A model generated the notes under the pieces. It was not told the origin of the DNA. It worked only from the letters and a program-made list of their open reading frames with translations, and did not search any database. From contig JAFGWD010000116.1 of assembly GCA_016937315.1 (NCBI GenBank), positions 1 to 10,583 on the forward strand: a stretch of 10,583 nucleotides of DNA, in the 5' to 3' direction. Position numbers and translations under genes: made by a program. Shown piece after piece: positions 5,466-10,583 of the stretch. This DNA is from Rhodospirillaceae bacterium (GTDB lineage: Bacteria; Pseudomonadota; Alphaproteobacteria; Rhodospirillales; Rhodospirillaceae). The stretch's first letter is position 1. The number at the start of each line of letters is the position of its first letter.

Positions 5466-6740
5466 ATGAGCACTCTCAGCAGTTCTATGAATATTGCGGT
5501 TTCCGCGCTCTATGGCCAATCGGCAGCGGTTTCGACGGTTTCCAACAACCTCGCGAACTCCAGCACCACAGGCTATAAATGCACCACTGCGTCGTTCGCC
5601 TCCATGGTGTCGGGGTCCGGTTCCTACAGCAATTTTACCGGCGCAGGCGTGACCGTTGACCCAACGCAAAGCCTGACGACCCAAGGCACCTTGGTGGGCA
5701 CGGAAAGCAGCACCGATCTGGGCATTGATGGCGACGGCTGGTTCGTGGTCGCCAACAGCTCCGACAGCAACATTTTTTATTACACACGTGCCGGTGATTT
5801 TTCGACCGATGATGACGGCTATCTCGTCAACACCAGCGGTTGGTACCTGCAAGGATACCCCACAGACCGTGACGGCAATGTCACGTCCAGTACCTCCGCT
5901 TCTGGTCTGGAGTCCATCAACGTCAACGACTACGCGGGCACAGCGTCCGCCACCACCGAGCTTGAAGTACAGGCAATCCTGCCCGCCGAGGCCGCAACGG
6001 GTGACATTTTCACCGTCGATGCAGAAATTTATGACAGCCTGGGCGTGGCCCACACCGTCACCCTCAGTTACGAAAAGACAGCCACCAACACATGGTCGTT
6101 ATCGGTGTCCGACCCAACGCTCAGCTCTGACAGCACGGCTTCCGGCACCACAACACTGACCGGATCGACGATTGCTTTCAATTCTGACGGAACGTTAGAT
6201 ACCGCGAATTCGGATACCATCAGCATTTCCATTGCCTTCACCGATGGCGCCTCCACCAGCACCATCGCCTATTCGCTCGGCACCGATGGGGGAACCGATG
6301 GCTTAAGCCAATACGGCACCAGCGATTCCAGTTCCGACCCAGATATTACCCTGACCTCGGTGGTTCAGGACGGCATTCGTTTTGGCGAATTCACCAGCGT
6401 CAGCATTGATGAAACGGGCTACGTCTACGCCAATTTCGATAACGGCATCAGCTACGCCGTCTACAAAATCCCGTTGGCGACTTTTGCCAACGATAATGGC
6501 CTGGAGGCCAAAACTGGCACGGTCTACGCCGCCTCAATTTATTCCGGAGAAGCCAATTTGGTGGAGGCCGATTCCGGCTCTGCCGGGGCCATTGAATCCG
6601 GTGAATTGGAATCTTCGACCACCGACACCGCCACCGAGTTTTCGAAACTCATCGTCGCACAGCAAGCCTATTCCGCCGCCTCTGAAATCATCAGCACGGT
6701 CAGCGATATGTACGACGACCTGATGGCTGCGAAACGGTGA
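5466..6740 (+). CDS. flgE: Flagellar hook protein FlgE
   Basis: FlgE polymerises into the curved hook that joins the rod to the filament. The 424-residue protein starts with the rod/hook N-terminal motif, including MNIAVSALYGQSAAVSTVSN and the NNLANSSTTGYK turn at about 27-38. The axial signature LGIDGDGWFVV lies at about 85-95. The middle is Ser/Thr/Asp-rich and makes up the outer hook domains. The C-terminal helix closes with IVAQQAYSAASEIISTVSDM, the conserved end of axial proteins. E. coli FlgE has 402 residues, so the size is normal. The ATG at 5466 has GGAGG 7 bases upstream. A cysteine sits at residue 39, straight after TGYK. The stop codon at 6738-6740 lies next to the start of the small downstream gene. 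Confidence 0.95.
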   Translation: MSTLSSSMNIAVSALYGQSAAVSTVSNNLANSSTTGYKCTTASFASMVSGSGSYSNFTGAGVTVDPTQSLTTQGTLVGTESSTDLGIDGDGWFVVANSSDSNIFYYTRAGDFSTDDDGYLVNTSGWYLQGYPTDRDGNVTSSTSASGLESINVNDYAGTASATTELEVQAILPAEAATGDIFTVDAEIYDSLGVAHTVTLSYEKTATNTWSLSVSDPTLSSDSTASGTTTLTGSTIAFNSDGTLDTANSDTISISIAFTDGASTSTIAYSLGTDGGTDGLSQYGTSDSSSDPDITLTSVVQDGIRFGEFTSVSIDETGYVYANFDNGISYAVYKIPLATFANDNGLEAKTGTVYAASIYSGEANLVEADSGSAGAIESGELESSTTDTATEFSKLIVAQQAYSAASEIISTVSDMYDDLMAAKR

Positions 6741-6745
6741 GCACC

Positions 6746-7003
6746 ATGAAAACCCTAAGCGACCGCAAAATCTTGGACCGCCTGCTCAAACGTGCCGCCA
6801 TGGCATGCCGCAAAGCCAGTGCCTTAACCCGCGACATCGACGACAAGGCCCGGCTTTGCGCCTTTGTCGAACTCAAGGAAAACCTCGGCGCACTCAAAGA
6901 ACAGCGCACCCTTATCCAAGCGCGTATCGCCAAAACCCAACACAGTCGCACCGTTGCCTCCGCCTACGGGCAGGCCGCAGCCTTGCGTTTCCCCCACCGT
7001 TGA
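6746..7003 (+). CDS. Unrecognised 85-aa basic helical protein between flgE and flgN
   Basis: I do not recognise this protein from a named family. From the ATG at 6746 it is 85 residues, basic, predicted mostly helical, with two cysteines (21 and 38). It has no signal peptide or membrane segment. Residues 50-64, LKEQRTLIQARIAKT, match residues 93-107 of the FlgN-like protein next to it, LRENQTLLNARKAAT, with 8 of 15 identical and most others conservative. It may be a short FlgN-like chaperone or a partial duplicate. A GTG at 6737 in the same frame overlaps the flgE stop as GTGA and would add three residues. I prefer the ATG because GGTGAG lies 4 bases upstream. Tight placement, 14 bases before the next gene, supports co-expression with the hook and junction genes and makes a real gene likely. 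Confidence 0.75.
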   Translation: MKTLSDRKILDRLLKRAAMACRKASALTRDIDDKARLCAFVELKENLGALKEQRTLIQARIAKTQHSRTVASAYGQAAALRFPHR

Positions 7004-7017
7004 GCGGAGACCACATC

Positions 7018-7470
7018 ATGACCCAGCCGACACTCGCATCGCTCGACAAAAAGACGCTGGAAAATTTCTACACCGTCTTGCATGAACTCACAGCCTTGGT
7101 GGCAGAGGAAAACGCAATCCTGATCGTTCCCACCGAGACCCTGCCGCAAGCCATGGTTGACCGGAAGGAAGCCTTAGGCAGTCGCTATACGGCCCTCACC
7201 CAGTCCTTGCGCCGCCGCGCCGCCGCCATGCGAGCCTCTGGCGACCTCAACCCCGAGGATTTGGAAGGTCACATCCGCGACTTGGTCCGCGGACTAAGGG
7301 AAAACCAGACCTTGCTGAATGCGCGGAAAGCAGCAACTGCAACCCGCGTCGAAGCGGTGATGAAGGCGCTGTCTGACCGTGAAAAAAAAGACCCCCTGAA
7401 CTACAGCGCGGCTGGTGACGCCTTACCGCGTCCGGTTTCACGCAACAGCGGCTTGCGTCTGCACGCCTGA
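7018..7470 (+). CDS. flgN: FlgN-like export chaperone for FlgK and FlgL
   Basis: FlgN is a cytoplasmic helical chaperone that binds the C-termini of FlgK and FlgL and brings them to the export gate. This 150-residue protein has the family layout. An N-terminal helix with FYTVLHELTALVAEENAIL (17-35) is followed by a segment with VDRKEALGSRYTALTQSLRR, the K-E-L helix, and then by a long C-terminal helix around RGLRENQTLLNARKAATATR (91-110). The tail is disordered, as in other FlgN proteins. Its position directly before flgK and flgL, 27 bases from flgK, is strong support because sequence conservation in this family is low. The ATG at 7018 has GGAG 8 bases upstream; the frame is open further upstream, but that part overlaps the preceding gene in another frame. 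Confidence 0.82.
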   Translation: MTQPTLASLDKKTLENFYTVLHELTALVAEENAILIVPTETLPQAMVDRKEALGSRYTALTQSLRRRAAAMRASGDLNPEDLEGHIRDLVRGLRENQTLLNARKAATATRVEAVMKALSDREKKDPLNYSAAGDALPRPVSRNSGLRLHA

Positions 7471-7497
7471 CACCGCCACAAGAGGGGAAACTCGGCA

Positions 7498-9225
7498 ATG
7501 TCAATCGCAAGCATCATCAACACCGCGACCAGTGCCTTGTCGGTTGCACAAACCCGCATTTCGGTCACGTCAACCAACATCGCCAATGCCGAAACCGATG
7601 GCTACACCAAAAAGACCGCCTACGTCAGCACCACCGTGGTCGGCGGGCAAGCCACCGGCGTTCAGGTTGTTGGGGTTGGCAATGATGTTGATGACAACCT
7701 GTTTGAAGATGTGATCGAAGCGGCATCTGACGCCGCCTATGATTCCGTCTTATCGTCGTATTATGCAACCTTGGTAACGGCTTTTGGCTCCACTTCTGAC
7801 GGCAGCGCTCTGTCCGAGGCCTTGACCAGTCTGGAAACTGCCTTATCCGATGCCATTGAAGACTCTGGATCGACCTCTGCCACCAGTGACATCACCACGG
7901 CTCTGGAAGCCTGGGCAGACGCCATCAGCGATTCTTCCAAAGCCATTCAGTCGGCCCGCACCTCCGCCGATCAAGCGATCTCTGAAAGCGTCGAAACCAT
8001 CAACAATCTGCTGCACCAAATTGATGACCTCAATGACCAAATCACCAGCACCGCATCCAAGGGCGGCTCCACAGCCGACCTTGAAGATGAGCGCCGGGCT
8101 GCCATGGAGGCCCTCAGCCAGGAAATAGAAATCACCAGCTTCACCACAGCGGCTGGCGCGGTGCAGATCTATACGTCATCGGGGCAAGCCCTTCTGACCT
8201 CCACCGTGCATGAACTGTCCTATACCGCATCCGGCACCCTGACCGCTGACGCCACTTATGAATCCGACGGCAGCGGCACGATTTCCGGTATCATGCTGGA
8301 TGGCAAGGACGTCACCGGCGACCTGACCGGCGGCACCATCGGCGGCCTCATCGAGGCCCGCGATTCGATTCTGGTCGGTTTTCAGGACGAACTGGATGAA
8401 TTGTCCGACACCGTCAAAGACACCGTGAACGCCGCCACCAATGCCGCCACCCCAACCCCACCACCCAACAGCGTAACGGCATCGGCCACGTCGGCACTCA
8501 CCGACGCCTTTTCCGGCAGCAACACCATGACCATCGTCATCACCGACAGTGACGGCACAGTCACATCTTCCTCCGATTTGACGCTCTCAAGCTACAGCAC
8601 CGTGGGTGATCTGGTCACCGCCCTGGATGCCATTTCCGGCGTTTCGGCAAGTTTGGATACAGACGGCCACTTGGTGATTTCCGCTGACACCACCACATCG
8701 GGGATCATTGTCACTGGCGATGGTACAGCGGGGAGCGATGGCGACGGAATCGCGCAATATTTCGGCTTTTACGATGTCTTGACCGGCGACGCCTCGTCCC
8801 TCTCGGTGGCCGACAGTCTGGAAGATCAAGGCTTTTCAACCGCTGCCGTCAGTTCGACGACGACAGGGAATACCGCTTATTCCAGCGATGATACCACCGC
8901 ACTTCAAGCCGTCTGGTCGGCATTGAACGGCACCATGGAGTTTGATGCGGCAGGAAACGTCTCGGCAACCACCAGCTCTGTTTCCAACTACATCTCATCG
9001 GTCATCGACGACCTGGCCGATCGGGCGGCCGCAGCGTCCAGCGCGGCAACGTCCAGTTCTGCAACGGCAAGCTCTCTATCGACCTCTTTCACCAATACGT
9101 ATGGTGTCAACGTCGATGAAGAAACCGCCTTATTAACCACCTATCAACAGGACTACGAGGCCGCCGCGCAGATTCTCTCCACGGCGCAAGAGATGTGGGA
9201 CAGCCTGATCTCGATGATGAACTAA
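7498..9225 (+). CDS. flgK: Hook-filament junction protein FlgK (HAP1)
   Basis: FlgK forms the first junction zone on top of the hook. The 575-residue protein has the conserved N-terminus with SALSVAQTRISVTSTNIANA and DGYTKKTAYV (12-43). A helical D1 region around SETVETINNLL-type helices follows, with LLHQIDDLNDQIT (about 171-183) and DLEDERRAAMEALSQ (about 195-209). Around residue 317 a PTPPP linker introduces an inserted domain to about 445, which includes a flagellin-IN-like repeat with YSTVGDLVTALDAISGVSA (about 364-382). The C-terminus is typical, with VNVDEETALLTTYQQDYEAA and QEMWDSLISM. E. coli FlgK has 547 residues. The start has GAGGGG about 10 bases upstream, and flgL begins 14 bases after the stop. 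Confidence 0.95.
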   Translation: MSIASIINTATSALSVAQTRISVTSTNIANAETDGYTKKTAYVSTTVVGGQATGVQVVGVGNDVDDNLFEDVIEAASDAAYDSVLSSYYATLVTAFGSTSDGSALSEALTSLETALSDAIEDSGSTSATSDITTALEAWADAISDSSKAIQSARTSADQAISESVETINNLLHQIDDLNDQITSTASKGGSTADLEDERRAAMEALSQEIEITSFTTAAGAVQIYTSSGQALLTSTVHELSYTASGTLTADATYESDGSGTISGIMLDGKDVTGDLTGGTIGGLIEARDSILVGFQDELDELSDTVKDTVNAATNAATPTPPPNSVTASATSALTDAFSGSNTMTIVITDSDGTVTSSSDLTLSSYSTVGDLVTALDAISGVSASLDTDGHLVISADTTTSGIIVTGDGTAGSDGDGIAQYFGFYDVLTGDASSLSVADSLEDQGFSTAAVSSTTTGNTAYSSDDTTALQAVWSALNGTMEFDAAGNVSATTSSVSNYISSVIDDLADRAAAASSAATSSSATASSLSTSFTNTYGVNVDEETALLTTYQQDYEAAAQILSTAQEMWDSLISMMN

Positions 9226-9231
9226 GGGGAG
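9226..9231 (+). promoter_or_regulatory. flgL ribosome binding site
   Basis: GGGGAG directly follows the flgK stop codon and lies 8 bases before the ATG at 9240. It supports that start over the in-frame upstream codon at 9195, which would overlap flgK. Confidence 0.75.
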
Positions 9232-9239
9232 ATAACGTC

Positions 9240-10142
9240 ATGCGTGTATCAACAGCAGGAATGAATAGCCAGATGATCTCCCAAGCCCTTCGTGTGCAAA
9301 GCAAATATGCCGAAGCCTTGGATCAACAAGCATCCGGCGTGAAATCGGAATCCTTAAGCGACCTTGAAGGCCAAGCCGGAGCCGTAATCAGCCTGAAGGC
9401 CGACATCGCAAGCTCTGAACACTTGGCCACTCAAACCGAACTCGCCGCCAGCAAACTGGAAATCGCCTATTCCACAGTGGACAGTATCGCCGACCAGGCG
9501 ACCAGTATGCGAACATCAATCTCTGCGGCCATCACCGGCACGGCCGATGCAACGACCCTATCGACATTGCAATCCTCGGCCGCCAGTTGTCTGGAGAATG
9601 TCGTCAGCCTGCTCAACACCCAGTATGCGGACAGCTACATCTTTTCAGGTGGAGAAACCCTGACCGCCCCCGTGGATCTCAGCGATACCGATTATGACGC
9701 CACCAGCACCACGGCGGACACCGACTATTATCAAGGCGGCGATAATCTTGCCAAGGTGATGCTCGACAGCGACAGCAGCGTCTCTTACGGCGTCACCGCC
9801 AGTGACAGCGGGTTTGAAGAAACCATTCGTGCGCTACAGACCATCATCAACGCCACGACCCTCGACACCGCGACACTGCAAACCGCATTCGACCTCATGA
9901 CGTCCGCAATCTCCGATCTTGGCACCACGCAAGAAACTCTGTCGGCACAGACATCAACATTGAACAGCATCACCGATACCCAGACCGAGTTCCAGATCTA
10001 TGCTAACGAAGCCTTGGAAAGCCTGACCTCTGTCGATGTCGCCGAGGCAACCGCTATCGTTTCGCAACAAGAAGTCCTGTTGCAAGCCTCTTTCGCAGCA
10101 CTTTCCTCGCTGAAAAGCATCAGCGTCCTCAACTACCTCTAA
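9240..10142 (+). CDS. flgL: Hook-filament junction protein FlgL (HAP3)
   Basis: FlgL forms the second junction zone, between FlgK and the flagellin filament. The 300-residue protein is flagellin-like at both ends. It starts MRVSTAGMNSQMISQALRVQ, followed by QQASGVKSESLSD, corresponding to the SG..I..P/SD turn of flagellins. The middle has YADSYIFSGGETLT (129-142), the FlgL hallmark (.Y.FSG..T). The C-terminus has SVDVAEATAIVSQQEVLLQA and FAALSSLKSISVLNYL, matching the family end. The size is close to E. coli FlgL (317). One cysteine is present at residue 117. It is the last gene of the operon and is followed within 15 bases by the first of two hairpins. It converges on the surface-antigen-like gene at the window edge. 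Confidence 0.95.
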   Translation: MRVSTAGMNSQMISQALRVQSKYAEALDQQASGVKSESLSDLEGQAGAVISLKADIASSEHLATQTELAASKLEIAYSTVDSIADQATSMRTSISAAITGTADATTLSTLQSSAASCLENVVSLLNTQYADSYIFSGGETLTAPVDLSDTDYDATSTTADTDYYQGGDNLAKVMLDSDSSVSYGVTASDSGFEETIRALQTIINATTLDTATLQTAFDLMTSAISDLGTTQETLSAQTSTLNSITDTQTEFQIYANEALESLTSVDVAEATAIVSQQEVLLQASFAALSSLKSISVLNYL

Positions 10143-10156
10143 CAGGGAATAAGGGG

Positions 10157-10186
10157 GGCCGCTCCCCTGAGGGAAAGGGAGCGGCC
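10157..10186 (+). terminator. First hairpin after flgL
   Basis: GGCCGCTCCC (10157-10166) and GGGAGCGGCC (10177-10186) form a perfect, very GC-rich 10-bp stem with a 10-base loop, starting 14 bases after the flgL stop. No U-tract follows, so it may rely on a second hairpin or act as a 3'-end stabiliser. Confidence 0.65.
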
Positions 10187-10188
10187 AA

Positions 10189-10220
10189 GTCAGCGAAGCA
10201 AGGGGGGGATCTTCGCTGAC
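10189..10220. terminator. Second hairpin between convergent genes
   Basis: GTCAGCGAAG (10189-10198) and CTTCGCTGAC (10211-10220) are perfect complements around a 12-base, G-rich loop. It begins 2 bases after the first hairpin and ends 16 bases before the stop of the convergent gene. It probably serves both convergent transcripts, although neither side carries a U-tract. Confidence 0.55.
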
Positions 10221-10236
10221 GGGGAAGAAACTGCCT

Positions 10237-10583
10237 TCACCGACCAATCATCACCCAACTTCCGTCTGCCTTGCGACAGGCCGTACTGGTGATGCTTTCG
10301 TGCTTCCCGTCGATGGTCACGGTCTGCTGGAACTCACGACACGTATTGTTCTGTGCATCACGGCCTTCACGCACCGGCGTAACTGTGCCGCTGTGATTGG
10401 TATCCGGCGTCGACCACGTAATGGTTTGTCCAATCGGTGCGACATAGGCCTGCTGTGCCGCCTGTTGCGCGGCGGCCTGGTCGGCACGGTCCAAAGACTG
10501 CCCCACTTCGTGCCCGACAAATGCTCCCAAAAGAGTCCCCAAAGCGGCAGCAGCGACTTTACCAGACCCTTGCCCAAACTGAG
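10237..10583 (-). CDS. 17-kDa surface-antigen-like protein with glycine zipper, 5' end missing
   Basis: The frame enters from the window edge with no stop, so the start is not seen; a TTG at 10542 is internal. Of the 114 visible residues, the first 30 or so form a glycine zipper (QFGQGSGKVAAAALGTLLGA, then FVGHEVGQSLD), as in 2TM glycine-zipper outer-membrane proteins. An Ala/Gln-rich linker follows. The C-terminal domain has NTCREFQQTVTIDGKHESIT and TACRKADGSWVMIG. The CREFQ...ACR..DGSW pattern is that of the 17-kDa surface antigen / RT0821-Lpp0805 family, normally a lipoprotein. The signal peptide and lipobox would lie outside the window. The gene is convergent with flgL and probably unrelated to flagella. 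Confidence 0.85.
   Translation of the reverse strand, partial: QFGQGSGKVAAAALGTLLGAFVGHEVGQSLDRADQAAAQQAAQQAYVAPIGQTITWSTPDTNHSGTVTPVREGRDAQNNTCREFQQTVTIDGKHESITSTACRKADGSWVMIGR

Noticed and set aside
5427..6053. Minus-strand 208-codon open frame opposite flgE
   Set aside because: It is antisense to the conserved FlgE N-terminus and resembles typical complement-strand translation, with no ribosome binding site or family.

Overview
The window reads as chromosomal DNA of a motile alphaproteobacterium, most likely a Rhodospirillales-type organism. The flagellin termini (MPVITTNTSANSALRYLNIN at the start, QANDMPQQLLSLLQ at the end) resemble Magnetospirillum-like flagellins. The 5' end of the window carries an ECF sigma / single-pass anti-sigma-like / periplasmic sensor cluster typical of that group. 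Species cannot be fixed from the sequence. Base composition looks moderately GC-rich, and the secreted proteins are rich in Ser, Thr, Ala and Asp.

Minus strand, transcribed from about 4450 towards 1: flagellin (4450-3641), filament cap fliD (3500-1842), a fliS-like export chaperone (1814-1389), an ECF-family sigma factor (1319-696), a single-pass membrane protein that is probably its anti-sigma factor (659-177), and the first 48 codons of a protein resembling periplasmic heavy-metal sensors (145 to beyond position 1). All six genes point the same way. A good hairpin terminator follows flagellin. No clear terminator with a U-tract separates fliS from the sigma gene.

Plus strand, 4761-10142: flgD (hook-scaffold protein), flgE (hook), an unrecognised 85-aa basic protein, a flgN-like chaperone, flgK and flgL (hook-filament junction). 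Gaps are 5-27 bases, so this is probably one operon that builds hook then junction, with the junction chaperone encoded just before its clients. The two flagellar units diverge from a 310-base control region (4451-4760). It contains a row of four T-tracts with a repeated AGTTTTTC core, a weak sigma-54-like site, and an inverted repeat just ahead of the flgD ribosome binding site. Tandem hairpins (10157-10220) end the flgDE-NKL operon. A convergent, edge-truncated 17-kDa surface-antigen-like protein with a glycine zipper follows (10583-10237).

The window is mainly a late flagellar locus. The parts most worth a second look are the 85-aa protein between flgE and flgN, which shares a 15-residue helical motif with the FlgN-like protein next to it; the phased T-tract repeats; a flagellin with two cysteines; and the placement of an ECF stress module directly behind flagellin-fliD-fliS. 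I saw no CRISPR array, insertion sequence, tRNA or rRNA gene.
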